Positions 20,491 through 33,100 of a stretch of 64,000 nucleotides of DNA are shown here, in pieces. Numbering within the stretch: the first letter of the stretch is position 1; the number at the start of each line of letters is the position of its first letter. The notes beneath the pieces were generated by a model. It saw only the letters and a program-made list of their open reading frames with translations, did no database searches and was not told the DNA's origin. This DNA is from Pomphorhynchus laevis (Eukaryota; Acanthocephala; Palaeacanthocephala; Echinorhynchida; Pomphorhynchidae): assembly GCA_012934845.2 (NCBI GenBank), contig WNNJ02000592.1, forward strand, positions 30,182-94,181, read 5' to 3'. The translations under genes were made by a program, and so were the position numbers.

Positions 20491-21288
20491 TTATAAATAT
20501 TTTTATATTTATTTATTTAATATTTATCTTATAAATATTTTTAAAATACAAAATATTGACTTTTCCTTCATTCAAAAATATTTCTCAGTCTTCTCACCAT
20601 CAAAAATAAGACAATTAAAGAATTGATGTGCAATTAAATCTAAGTTACATACTAAACCAGCAGTAAATCAAATATGCTTTACGCAAAGATACATTTACGC
20701 TGTATATCACAACAATACATGACAGATACAATAACAGTGACTCGAGTTTTATTTCGATCACAAACTGAACAATAATATTATTGGATCGTTAATTGAAAAG
20801 ATCATTATATCATATATTAGAAATTTATACTAAATGCCTGTTAATTAGGAACATTAAATTTGCTTACGTCGCATTTTAATGCATTTTCACTAAGAAAATG
20901 AATTGAGAATAATTAATCTAAAATACTGAAGAATTAATCTAAAATACTAATGATTTATTTAATAATAAATATTATTAATATAATTATTATATAATATAAT
21001 ATCAATATTATAATGTTATATAATATAATATTATTATATAAATAATATTAATTATTATTAATACCAATTATTTGAACAATAATTGCTCGCAATAATTTGA
21101 CTAAGGTAAGTAACAGTTTATTACCATTAACTAAAATACTGTATATTATACATGCACGGTACACACCTATTTCGCTGTTTATTTACTAAATATTTTTTGA
21201 TTATTAACTTATTAAAACAAAATCCTGCTTATAAATAATGTTATACGTATTTTCTTACTTGAATTACTGAAAGAAATTGAATACTAAC
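20491..21288. other. AT-rich intronic DNA
   Basis: Very AT-rich, with runs of ttattaatataatat between 20950 and 21060. No gene seen. Confidence 0.4.
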
Positions 21289-21557
21289 CGTTAAGATTAG
21301 CTTCTGTTTTTAAATCCACTGACGATGATATTGAAAAATATTCTTCAGCAACATTAACCAGATTTCCGTTCAATAAAATCGTAGCAATAGATCCAATAAA
21401 ACTCGATGTTGTATATGGCAGGTACATATCAATCTCAAGTTTAAGTCGATCAGGTAAGCCACCAATGTAAAGCAGAGCATCGTTGAACATTCGAGGATTT
21501 GTCCATTCCCCACCTATGAATTGGCTAACCTTGGCATTGTCGATTTTCATCACAGCT
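21289..21557 (-). CDS. LamG/EGF gene, exon 5 (end of LamG 2)
   Basis: A 269-base exon between acceptor CGTTTTAAG (ends 21558) and donor GTTAGT (21288-21283). One starting base completes the codon left by exon 4, giving GGL-AVMKIDNAKVSQF across the junction. The remainder contains NDALLYIGGLPDRL, the classic L-Y-I-G-G-L-P strand of LamG domains, and SSFIGSIATILLNGNLV, equivalent to the F-x-G-C-I...N-G closing motif but with serine in place of the cysteine. It ends one base into a codon, which the EGF exon completes. Together with exon 4 this makes a full second LamG domain. Confidence 0.77.
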
Positions 21558-22084
21558 CTTAAAACGAATTTAAAAAGCAATAATAAGATTTTAAAGTTGA
21601 AACTTAAATTGGCATAATCAAATATCTAAAATATATATAACTATGTACGAATTTAACATTCAAATACAAATACGATTTTAGTTTTCTCAAGTTACATTTG
21701 TAAGCGACAAATATTTGCTCTTATGTTGAAGTCGAACGTATTATGATTTTTTGAAAAAATAAATGCTTTTCTTAATTTTATTTAGCGTCGGTTGGAATAT
21801 GTTTGGATGTAACAGTAATCTTAGAGAGAAATACTCTTTTTAGCATAATTAAAAAGCTTTAATAATTCAAACTATTACTATTATTTCTAGTAATTATGAC
21901 CAGGCAATGGTTCGTCTAAATATTCTATAGTGTTGTCTGAAGAGGCCAATCGCATTGACGAAAATTCAAAAATTAAACTATTTTCTTATTTTTCTAAGAG
22001 AAAGAGCCAACTAATGATTACATTCTATCCGGACGCAATTTTAAAAGACAAAATATTCTATTTTTAAAATGAACCCTTTATTGG

Positions 22085-22615
22085 CTGTCATACAAGAAGT
22101 GTGCTCAACCACTCCCTGTCTTCACCAGTCGAGTAAAATACCTGGGGTTCACCGTTACGGTGAACTGGTCGGCGAAAGCTGACCTGGATAGACTTAAACG
22201 TATCCTGAAGAGAGCTAGATGGGCCCTGAAACGGGCCCAGCATTTGTCATTGCGAGGAAAACCCCAGGTGCGCCTCTGGGGCACCTGGGCTATCTCGGGA
22301 TTAGTCTTCTTCTCAAGAAGACGTCCCATAGAGCAAAGACTAATGTTTCTAAAGCTCCTCCGCTCTCGTTTACTCAGCATAGTCCGTGCCGACTGGACTT
22401 TTCGGGGGTGAATGATCCGGGTGGTTTAGTCGGAAGTCGGCATGTTGAATCGGTTGGGGGCTCAGATCTTCCTGGATTTGAGGCCGTAAGTGCAGGGAAG
22501 ACAAAGGAGAAGCAAAGAAGATATTATTGTCGAACTCTGATTATGCCTTATACTATTTATTTTGGATGTTTTCTGTGCTAGTTAACAAAGTCCTTATTTA
22601 TTTATTTTGCTTGCG
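22085..22615 (+). mobile_element. Jockey-like LINE, copy 2, 3' end only
   Basis: Plus-strand 3' terminal piece beginning near VKYLGFTVTVNW-type sequence (gagtaaaatacctggggttc at 22131) and running through the 3' UTR to a terminal cttatttatttatttt repeat at about 22610. Relatively GC-rich block in AT-rich surroundings. Overlapping open frames on both strands are by-products of this composition. Confidence 0.65.
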
Positions 22616-23039
22616 ATAATTTCGCTTTCAAGCTAATATCTATTATTCGTTTATCATTCATTTGTTGTTCGTTGTTTTATCCGTCGATATGCTACTGTCT
22701 GGTAATAAGAGCACAGTAACAAGGTATGGCCAGTATATTTACAATCAATGGCTCTAAAGACTTATATGGTCTATGTAAATGATCATTGACAGATCGTGTT
22801 TTGTGTTTGCAACTTTCAATGTTTAATATAAAAGAAAGTGTTAGAATAATGTTATACCAGCCTATATCATCTCTAAAATGTGTTTATGCCTTATGTTTCA
22901 TAATTAAAACAAAGCAAAAATATCTTTACAATTACTTATTTACTTTGCGTAAACAATTTGGATATATTATTTCATTTGGTCGTGATAATTGCGAAACTGG
23001 ATTGGAAAATATGTTAGCTATTAGCATATTCATAAAAAT
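22616..23039. other. AT-rich intronic DNA
   Basis: A plus-strand frame at 22786-23049 (87 codons) has no recognisable feature and runs into a PLE tail. Nothing else seen. Confidence 0.35.
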
Positions 23040-23175
23040 TGACTATTAATTTAAATTTAAATTTTAACTTGATATAAATTATTTAAAATTTTATTTGGAT
23101 TTTATTTAGCATTAATTTTAATTTATAAATAATATAAAATACGTAGATTCGATGAGCTGATTTAATTTGCTCTTT
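23040..23175 (+). mobile_element. Penelope-like element, 3' tail
   Basis: Plus-strand AT-rich tail ending acgtagattcgatgagctgatttaa-like sequence (about 23136-23160), matching the conserved end acgtagactcagttagctg of other copies. The structured segment is missing. Confidence 0.45.
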
Positions 23176-23920
23176 TTGACAAATTATGTTTGTTCAGTAT
23201 CGGTCGATACATACCAACATCGACCGATATTACTTAATGATTTTATACAATAATATTTAAGCATTTTGATGTAACTATTCTCTTTATTGCGCTCAAAAAG
23301 TAACGAAAAATTATTAAAAAGTATAAATGATTTTATTTATATATTTTTATTTTTTTAAATTATTTCGTGATACTTTTATTAATAAATAATAAAATATTAA
23401 TAAATAGTAATATGAAAAATACTAGTGTTTTATAATATCTTATAATCAAATATATTATATTTATAATTAGAAATAATTATTTATGATTATAATATATTAA
23501 TATTAATATATTTTGTATTAATGTTTATACATATTATATTTATCAATATTATTATATAACATATAAATGAATATTTTATCATTATTAATATTTTACTTTT
23601 ATATTTTTGAAGTAAAAATGTAACTACTGGAAATATAATTTTCAGTATTTTATGACATTACGCTATTTCGACATAAAAGTTTCCAACCCTTTCAAAGAAG
23701 TCCTGTCTATTAAATTAATACCGTTTCGTCTATATGTTTGCAATAAAGTATACTTATGAACAAATAATTACTTAAATTTATTTATCGATTAATTTATTTA
23801 CAATTAATTTTCCTATTTTACATTAAAAGACACAAAAATTACGCTTCAGAATCATTATTTTGCTAACAATTTTTATGGATTAATTTGTTTAAAAGATTAC
23901 AAAAATAAGAAGAGACATAC
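23176..23920. other. AT-rich intronic DNA with a perfect small hairpin
   Basis: At 23202-23233 the sequence tatcggtcgat is followed ten bases later by its exact complement. Otherwise AT-rich with no gene. Confidence 0.45.
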
Positions 23921-24476
23921 AAACCACCACTCTGTAGAAACAAACTAAATTGATGCCAATTGTTCATTAGCATTTCACACTCAACTGACATTGATGATAT
24001 CTTTGAGTTGATTTGTCGGTGTACAAAGGTTACGAATACTTTGTTTTCTGTTAATATTATTGCGATGAATTCAGTTTTGGTACACGATATTGTTAGCAAC
24101 TTAGTATGCGATAGAGAGGGTTTGAACAACATAGCAATATGGAACACAGTTGAGAATGTAATTGCGTTAGCAAGAGGAGCAACGGTTAATATCATGAATT
24201 GATTAGGCAAACTTAATTCAAGAGGATAAGCAAATATTGGATTCATGCCGAATTTAGTAACTGAACTGCAATTAATATAGGTGGCATTGTCTTTATTACA
24301 AATATTTACGGATACGTTGATGTCTTCAAAATAACTTCCCAATTTGAGACGAGTCATATAACCAATAAAGTTCTTATGCACAACATTAGATTCCGCGCCT
24401 TTGTTGCTGAAACCACCTGCTGATCCTAGTGTAATGTATTTTAGATGCGCGTTTTGATAATATTCAATAAAAGAGT
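23921..24476 (-). CDS. LamG/EGF gene, exon 4 (end of LamG 1, most of LamG 2)
   Basis: The longest exon (556 bases), from acceptor TTGTTTTAG (ends 24477) to donor GTATGT (23920-23915). Its first two bases complete the codon left by exon 3. The peptide finishes LamG 1 with KYITLGSAGGF and NFIGYMTRLKLG, then passes through a short linker (CNKDNATYINC, a likely disulfide pair and an N-glycosylation site) into LamG 2 (ELSLPNQFMILTV, AIILTENKVFVTF, MNNWHQFSLFLQSGG). The usual F-x-G-C-I motif near the end of a LamG domain reads FIGY here, so the conserved cysteine is absent. The start was extended beyond the first ATG (24381) because the reading frame stays open back to the acceptor. Confidence 0.75.
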
Positions 24477-24751
24477 CTAAAACAATTACAAAATTTTTAA
24501 AATATATAAATGCTGTTCAACAATAAAAAACTTAAAAATGTAAAAAGGAATAGTGTTAAGAATACTCGTTCTATCTTTTATCCGTATTTCGTAAATATTA
24601 TAAGGCATAATAATGTGGAAAGACGTTTTGTCCTTTGCATTAAAAATGTGTGGTTTAAATTTGAAATTTAATCAAATTCTAACGATACATGGTTTCAAAG
24701 TAGTAGTGATTAAGGCACTAAAGTCGATACATCGTAGGCTAGCTTAAACCA

Positions 24752-27700
24752 ACAACAACAATTTATTGACAACACAAACAAACAATATACAATATTTTCC
24801 CTGTCAACCACTAGCAGGGTGTCGGGTCGTAGAGGCAGTTCACGAATCAAACTACTCCAGACATCGCGATCATGGGCGACAGACCAGAGTTCACTTTCAG
24901 ACAGCCCAAGGCGGTCTTCGGCCAGTTTCGAGATTTGATCTCTCCACCTTACTGAGGTCTACCTCAAGGTCTCTTTCCAGAGAGTCCAGCCTGGAAAACC
25001 CTCCAAGGAAGGCGATCCCAAGACATCCTCAAAACGTGTCCTAGCCACCTCAGCTGACTTTCTGCGATGTACAGAAGCAACGACTTTACTCCGAGTCTAT
25101 CCCGGATGACCGAATTCCTAACATTATCTCTAAAATAATGTTAGGATAATGTTTGTATTAATGTTACAAACTAAGACCGGTCATACCGCGAAGGAACCAC
25201 ATTTTGGTCGCCTGTATCCGATATATTATCCTTTCGGTCATAACTTAAAGTTTATTATCATAGGTTAAGATAGGAATGAAGATTGCGTGGTAAATCGAAA
25301 GCGTCACCCGGAGACTCAACTCTCGCTTAACCACGATAGACATGTACAAAGAAAGCATTGTTGTGCTATCAGCACAAATTCGCTTATCAATCTTCTTTAT
25401 ATTCCTGCCATCCCTCAAAAACAATACCCCAAGATACTTGAAATCCTCCACATCAGGAAGAGTCTTTTCTTTAATCCGGATTGACATTGGCAACTGAACC
25501 CAAGACGAGCGCATAGAAACAGTCTTGGAGGTACTAACCAACATCCCTGCCGCTTGGCATTCCATCGTGAATCAATCTAGTAGGCATTGTAAGTTCTCAG
25601 GACAATAAGCCAACAAAACAACGTCATCTGCAAAAAGCAGAGGTGCTATCCTGATAAAACCGAACTGAAGACCGACATCCGTCAGAGCAGCCCGTCTCGA
25701 AATTTTGTTTTATGTAAACAAGGAACAAAAGTAAAGACAAAAGACAACCTGACGTAGCCCAACGCCTACTTTATATGATTTAGACTTCCTACCTAGAACA
25801 CTAACACAACTCATACTTTGTGCATACAAAGAAGCCACAGCTACGCGAAGATAGTGTGGTACTCCATACTCCCTTAGTAACCCCCAACCTCACTCGCAGA
25901 ACTCGATCGAACACCTTCTCCAAATCTACAAAACACATGAAGACCGGTTGAGCGAACTCCCAAGACCGTTCAAAGATAGTTGAGCGAGTAAAGAGCTGAT
26001 CCGTAGTTCCACGACCTGGACGAAAGCCGCATTGTTCATCGTGCAACTGTCCCTCAAGTATAGGCCCTATCCTTAACTCAAAAATCCTAGCAAATAGCTT
26101 AACAGTTTGGCTAAAAAGAGTGATGCCCCGATAATTAGAACATCTTCTTCTGTCACCTTTATTAAAAAGCAATACCACCAACCCAGTTTGTCACTCACTT
26201 GAAACCTTGCCCGACTTCAATGCAACGTTGAAGATCCGTGTCAACTCCTATCTGCCAACAACGTCGATAGCCTTTAACGCTTCAGGTCGAATCTCGTCTT
26301 CTCCAGAAGACTTGCCATTACGAAGTTTTTTAACAACAGCAATGACATCTTCCAAAGAGATAAGCTCTTCCGTTTGTTCTAAAAGCTCTACTTCTACAAG
26401 AGAAGTCATTTTCATCGGATTAAGGAGACTCCTAAAATTCTCTTTCTAACAACCAAGAATTTCTTCAATGTCAGTCAGCATAGATCCTCTCTTGTCATAG
26501 ACAGTTTGAGGAGTTTTATACTTTCCAACACGAAGGTTCATGATCATCCTCCAGATCATCTTTCAAGCCTACCTATAATCAAGTTCTAAGTGCTCTCCAA
26601 ACTTTTCCAAAGCCGCCTTCTTCGCTCAAGTAACTGCTCGGGCTGAAGCTCTATTGGCTTTTTGGTACTTGTCTACAGCTTCCATTGATTTATCTGACAA
26701 AGTTGCCTTATAAGCCAGCTTTTCTGTTGGACAAAATTTCTAACTGTTCGTGTCCACCAAGCAGTTCGAGGATTTCCTCCGCGACAAGCACATAATGCTT
26801 TCGAGCCACAACTTTTCACATTTGCTTTGGCAAGCGAGGATCTGAACATCTCCCATTCCTGATCAATGCTCATCATCTCTTATGGCAACCGAGAGAAGTC
26901 CTTCCGGATGTAGCCGGAAAAACGTTCTTTGACAGAAATATCTGCTAGACGCTCCCAGCACGCCCTCGCACAACGTTTGGGTTTATCAGGCTTGTTTAGC
27001 ATTCGGTCCTGACATCGAAGTTTAACTACAAAGTTTTGATTGGTTGACAGCTCAGCTCCTCTCTTCACACGAGTGTCCAGAACATAACGTCGCAGATCAG
27101 ATGAAACGATTACAAAATCGATCATTTATCTTTGACTGAGAGAATCTTGATGCCATGTGCATCGATGGATCTCTTTATGTTCAAACATGTTGTTGGTTAT
27201 GCACAAATTGTTACGCTAACAAACGTGCAATTATTCAACACCACTCGCATTAAGATTAGAGAGTCCGTCCCTCCCCAACACTCCCTTCCAAGTGCTACTA
27301 TCGCCACCAACATGAGCATTGAAGTCACTTAATAGAACGAGGGAATCTCCAACAAAAGTACTATCAAGCATAGCCTGAAGATCTTCCACGAAGGCTGCTT
27401 ATCTCGAGATAATGTTAGGAGCATACACACAACAATTATCCCCTTTCCCTCTTTGACTAAAAGTCTCATAGACACCAAAATTTCGTTCACTGGGTTAAAC
27501 CTCTCTACCACGATGGACAGCCGGGGACTTGTAAGTATCCATACACCCGCCTGTCGCCGCTTTCTGTTGGTATATCCTGAATAGTTCAAGGTCCAACCGT
27601 GATCCAAACGTTTAGTTCCAGTTCCAGAATAGTGAAGAGAAGTCACTCCGACTATTTCAAGACCGAAACGAGCCATCTCTTTAACTAATTCTAGTTCTTT

Positions 27701-28345
27701 CACCCGCAGCGAGATAACATTCAACGTTCCTACATAAAGGTTAGTCCGCTTCGGATGTTGATGCCTCTTTCGCTGTCTCTGAACAACTGTCTTGTCACAT
27801 GGCACCCGACAATGAAAACTCATCCGGTCAGTGGTGAGTTGACCATTGTTCTTTGCATTTGATTTATATTTTTTAAATTTCTTGCATTTTCATTGTCTTC
27901 GTTTGTTTGTTCAGTTATGTCCCGTTCCCGATATCCTTTGATGATCCAACATCGATGCTGTAAGAAGACAGGTCTCCGATACTCTCTTCCGCTTTTTCGT
28001 CCATTGTCCAATCTACCGTTGGAGTCATCGGAGTGATATTGTTTATTCAGCTATCTCCCGTTCCCAATATCATTTGATGATCCAACATCGCAACTGCAAG
28101 GAAACAAGCCTCCGTGACTCTCTTTCGCCTTTTCATCCATTGTCTAATCCGCCGTTGGAGTCATCGGAGGGATCTGAGGTAGTCTATGAAAATACTATTT
28201 CTATGGCTGATGCACGCCGACTAATTATTTATCCGTTGATCGACGAATGTCGAACATCCGTAGCCTGGGCCGCTCCACGAAATGGGCTAGTTGGCAATAG
28301 GTGTCAATTTAGTACTTACTCGACTGGCACCTAGCGACCCTAGGT
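24752..28345 (-). mobile_element. RTE-like LINE, copy 1, nearly full length
   Basis: Minus-strand APE-type non-LTR element. From its 5' end: a duplicated leader (27911-28170); an AP-endonuclease region (27823-27329) with LYVGTLNVISLRVKELELVK, GLEIVGVTSLHYSGTGTK and AGVWILTS; a linker; the RT with CSNYRGITLFSQTVKLFA and EQCGFRPGRGTTDQLFT (26181-25801); VEDFKYLGVLF and VVKRELSLRVTLSIYHAIF (25565-25245); and a C-terminus with LSESELWSVAHDRDVW near 24900. It ends in attgacaacaca-type tail sequence at about 24752. This RT type is common in teleost and invertebrate genomes; clade assignment to RTE is tentative. Many frame breaks, so dead. It occupies the intron between exons 3 and 4. Confidence 0.78.
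27911..28170. repeat. Tandem leader repeat of the RTE-like LINE
   Basis: Two copies of a unit of about 136 bases: ttcagttatgtcccgttccc at 27910 and ttcagctatctcccgttccc at 28046, both ending ggagtcatcgg. Repeated 5' leaders are known in some LINEs and can carry promoter units. Confidence 0.7.
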
Positions 28346-29481
28346 ACCAAACCATTTTAGCTTAAAAACCATTAAAATAGCTTAAACCATTTTAGCCAAA
28401 ATACATGCAAAGCAATTTCACACAACTGTAATATGTTACGATCAATAATCATTTTCAAATTATGATCTACGAAGTTGTATATGCTATAACACATTCTCGG
28501 AATATAGCTGTGTGTTGTTTATAACGAATTATAAGACAAATGGACTATTTACAATTTGGTTAAATTAAACTAATTTAATTGCTAAAAACAATGAATTGAG
28601 TGGTATATTTGAAAGTATGCAATGCTACCTTGTTAATGCTAGTTTCGTATGTTAGGTACGTATAATTACCGTAAAAATTGTGAATGCCGATTATCTCATA
28701 AGTATCATATTTAATGACTATGATAATTAAAATGAAATAAAATATATCTGAGCCATAAACGAGCGTGTAGCAAGTGCACAGTATACCACAGTACACAGTA
28801 TATCTGCACATACAAAATTTAAGAGTGTCATGCAGGAATCGTGGTCGGAGAGAACTGTAATCTGTTCAAATTTAAAATTATACGATAGCCACTAAAAATT
28901 ACCAATATCCTCGCTTACTTGTTAACAACCTATTCGATTCTTAAAGTATTTATCGGGTATACACTATTTTCTTCGAACTTACCCACAAAAATGAGTTTCT
29001 ATTCTGTGAGCTGTACAGACAAAGCATTCCAATTTTGATTTTATCTATAAAATCGTTAGTATCTTGGAGACTTTAGTATTCCGGATAATAAAAAATGTAA
29101 TTTCGAATATTAATCATATTCTAATTATTTACACAATGTAAGATCATGAAAATAAAAATAGATGAGAAAAAGTTTTTAATTGAAAATATCACGAGCAAGT
29201 ACTATCGTTACAAAAACGTACTGATCAGTCACGCATTTTATGGGCCTCCTGTGATATCATGAGTCCATTTACGATATATGATTATATCATCATGTCGTAA
29301 AATGTACGTGACACAAGTTTCACAATCATAATGTGTTGTTTAACTATTGAAATAAGTATGCAAGCATAAATTTACAATTTTTTAAATTTTAAATGTTAAG
29401 TCAAGTCATAATAAGTTAAGTTATAAGTTCAGTCAAGTCATAATTCATAAACATTACAAATTCACCTAAATGTAGACATAC
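28346..29481. other. AT-rich intronic DNA
   Basis: No gene or repeat family recognised. Contains a short palindrome-like stretch cgatatatgattatatcatcatgtcg near 29270. Confidence 0.35.
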
Positions 29482-29614
29482 CTCCAACCGTTGTTTGGTT
29501 ATTCGATGTGAGCATTATAAATTCTTGCGATAACTCCATTACAACTCGGTGCCAATGCTTCATATTATGCAACGAATAATAATTGTCTGACTGATCGTAT
29601 TCCAGTGATAGCGT
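29482..29614 (-). CDS. LamG/EGF gene, exon 3 (first LamG domain, middle)
   Basis: A 133-base exon between acceptor ...CATTTTAG (ends 29615) and donor GTATGT (29481-29476). It starts on a whole codon, matching the end of exon 2, and leaves one base over. The peptide TLSLEYDQSDNYYSLHN is followed by KHWHRVVMEL, the W-H-x-V signature strand found in LamG domains after the dG loop, and then SNNQTTVG. It therefore continues the first LamG fold directly from exon 2. Both flanking introns are several kilobases long; the upstream one holds a nearly full-length Jockey-like LINE and the downstream one an RTE-like LINE, both outside the exon. Confidence 0.72.
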
Positions 29615-30199
29615 CTAAAATGATAGCTACATTTATTTAACACTAGATTCACTATGAAGCATAATGTTCAATGTCAAAATGTACATATTCTTTTTGACCA
29701 AGAAAGTAATTTTATCCATACTAACGTTCATTTGTTCACACAAGTAACTTTGATTTTAAAATGTAAAAAGTCGGTCGCACTTTTAAATAATTTATAAGCT
29801 TCCAAGCATACAATGCATTCTGTATAATTTTTCCGTATAACTTTATTTTGTAATTATTGTGATTCAGGTATCTTAATAAACGGACAATCTTGTCTATTAA
29901 ATAGTTTCTAATTACAATTTATTTGATAGATTCTAAACTACGTTTGTATTTATTATTTCCGTTTAATTTTGCTTCTTAATTTCGTTCATTTGAGAAACGT
30001 TTTTTGCAACGTTTTTTACTAAACTTTCTACACTACATCAGGAATTAAGATTCGTTCGGTGACACACTAAAATCTGTTATTTCTTTCTTGAAGATATAAC
30101 GCCTTCTGATGTATTATCAGATAAAATTGTATCGTTTCTTAAACTGATCTTTTTTTTTGAATATTTAACAAAAGTATATAGTTTTTTAATAAACATTAA
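29615..30199. other. AT-rich intronic DNA
   Basis: Nothing recognised before the 5' end of the following LINE. Confidence 0.35.
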
Positions 30200-33100
30200 A
30201 CCGAATTATTTTATTCAAACTTCAAAAATGCACCAGCTCATAATCATTTTCATTTGCAAAAATTTCTTAATTCGTTCGCAAAAATGCAAGTGTCAGAACT
30301 TTCGAAATATTGCAACTTTATACTGGAAAATGGATGGAAAACAGAGCAGAACAAAGGTAAAACTACTCCGTCTTCTTCTGACAAGGTTAGTAACGTTAAT
30401 GAAAAATCTCTTGGTGAAGGGATCCTCACCAAGAGATTTAACGAATCTAGGTACAATCACCGTGAAGCCTATAATGGCAACAGTTAGAATATCCAACTTG
30501 CCTACGCACCTTGATGGTGACGACATCGTTGAACTCAAATCTAGGTACAAGATCGATTCCGTATGACCGCTAATCGTAAAAAGGTAACCCATTACCGATT
30601 GGTTTTGGATCAGCCTATATGGATCGGGCTGAGATTCTCTCGAAGTCCTGTGTCAACTCCTTCCAGGGGTTTAATCTGAAATTCGAAATGGTTGCAGTTG
30701 AAAGATACACATACCCACATTGTAATATGTGTCATTGCGAGGGACTGAACTTCGAGCAGCTCAGAGCCAAATATCTATGGGGTTTGTAAATGCGAACATA
30801 GCATTAAGTCCGGGGTGAAGTGCACTTCTCCATCCTTGTGCTCGAATTGCGGCCCCCTCACCCCGCTTGGTCACGAAAATGCCCAAAATTCAAATCGTAC
30901 AATGATGCGTTTAAGATCAACATTAGACCGGTTTCCGATAATAAGAACCGTTCTTTTCAAATTTTTCCAGACTATCTAACGACGAACTTCTGAAGATTAC
31001 TGATATCAGGATTAATGCGGTCGTAAAACGAATGGAAGACTTGGTGTCGGCCCTTACTACGACCTCCTATGGCACGACGCAATTACTCAAGCAAACTATT
31101 CCAGAATCCAAGAAATAGAAGTCTCGGCTTACGCCGTCCCCCCATAAAGATTGGAAAGCTGCTAAATTTTTAAAGGGTAAAAATGCCTCCAAGGGAAATA
31201 AAGATAATGCCCGTGGGCAAGTGCCCACTTTAGATGGTGCTAGTGATGGAGAGGGTAACCCATCCACCCCTAGCTCCGTCTGGGGATGAGGCAATCCCAC
31301 ACAGCTAACCTAACACAATGCAGAGTACTCGTAAGCCTTTTTCACTTAATATTCTTAAGTGGAATTCGGGAAGAGCTTCTGCCCTTAGACTTCTATATGG
31401 TAGAGATGCAGATGTTATAGTCCTTCGGGAGACGCGGTCTATCCGACTTACCCAGGACACTACTCAATTCTTACCAAAGCACATTTGTTCCCACTATACT
31501 CCGTACATAACCCCACCTCACTCCTCTTCATTTCAAGGTATTTTAACCTTGGTTAAATGCTACTTAAGATCGTCTCCTCTTTTCAACTATTCTTGTACAG
31601 CCCTTTCTTGCTTAGTAGTTTACTCTGTAAGAACGATAAACGCCTCAGTCTAGCCAATGTCTACATCCGTCCAGGGGAGATTCACAAGAACCGTGACCTC
31701 CTGGATAGGATTATTGATAGAGGCTAAGTCATGGTACTTGGTGACCTCAACGGCAGAACCGGTCGTTGGATTAATGCGGCACTTCGCAGAGCCAGGGATA
31801 GTTATCTTATTCACAAACCACCGTTCCTTATCTTTCATTGCACATGAACGAATTCACTCCTCGACTTATTACTGCTCCATGAGAGGTCGTTGTTGAAACC
31901 CCTCTGTACGGAGCAGTCGCGTCAGCATCTGTCCACCTCTTATGACTAGATTCGCTGGCAGATAGAAGAGGACACGCTGCTTAGAAGGAGATTCCACTTT
32001 GATCCTATTAGAATGGCTTTCTTTCAGGCAGCTATCCAACGCTTCCTCCAAATTGCGAATGATAGTCTAACCGAATTTTATTCCTACCTCTCTTCGCAAG
32101 CTACCGCGATGCTTTCGACAACCTATAAAGATCGTATCTTCCGTCCCACTCCGACAAAACTAAAGACCTTAGCATATTTGCTTCGTCTTCCCAATCTATC
32201 TGCTTCTGCCAGACAAGTTCTCTCGAAAGAATATTGGAGTACTAGATAAAGATTCCAACTGGGTAAGGATATGACAAGCATTGCTTCCCTTAATCCAATC
32301 CAGTATTCCTTCTGGAAGATATTCAAAAAGGAAAAGTTTGTTTGTTGGAAGGATAGGGCTTTGGACTGGATTGGTAATATAGGTATTGATAAAGTTTTGG
32401 AGGAGTCACTATCCTTACATAACTATGGAGCCACTTAATCACCCCAGCCAATCCCGCCTTGCGGATACTTCAGAATTAAGGATTTATCTGTCACAGACAA
32501 CCTTAACTCCTGGGGCCTCTTCCGAGCACCTCCAAATCCGAAGCTCCACTCTCTTCTCGTGTCTGTCAGCTTTTGATAGATGATCAAAGAAGAGAAGTAC
32601 CCGTCACAATGCAATTAGCCGCCCTATCCGATTTGACCGTCATTAACATTAGTAGACGAATATTTTTACATATGAACAATCCTGTCTAATGTACTAGAGA
32701 CCTGCGGCCTATTTCGATTCAAAATTCCCTCGTTTCGATCTACGAGAAAGCGCTTGCGCGTAGAATCCACGATCATCTGAGTAGGCGAAATTTAATCTAA
32801 CCAGGTTTCCATGGGTTCGTCAAAGGTCGCTCGGTCAATATAGCTGTAGGTGTAGTGCATCAGTTTTGCCAGGAGAATAGTCATAAACTTGCCATGGCTG
32901 TTTTACTTGATTTTGCTGCTGCATTTGACCGCATTTCCATTCCCTTTGTTATCATTTCCTCAGGTCCTTTGAGTTGCCTGCTAGAATTGTTAACATGGTG
33001 GAGAGACTTCTGTACACTAAGCGATTCTATTATGAAGACGATCCTGATGCGCGTCAATTCTACTCTATTACGGGTGTGCCCCCAGGATCCCCTCTTTCTC

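Noticed and set aside
22105-22581. Three overlapping open frames on both strands as host genes
   Set aside because: They are GC-driven frames inside the 3' end of a Jockey-like LINE copy seen four more times.
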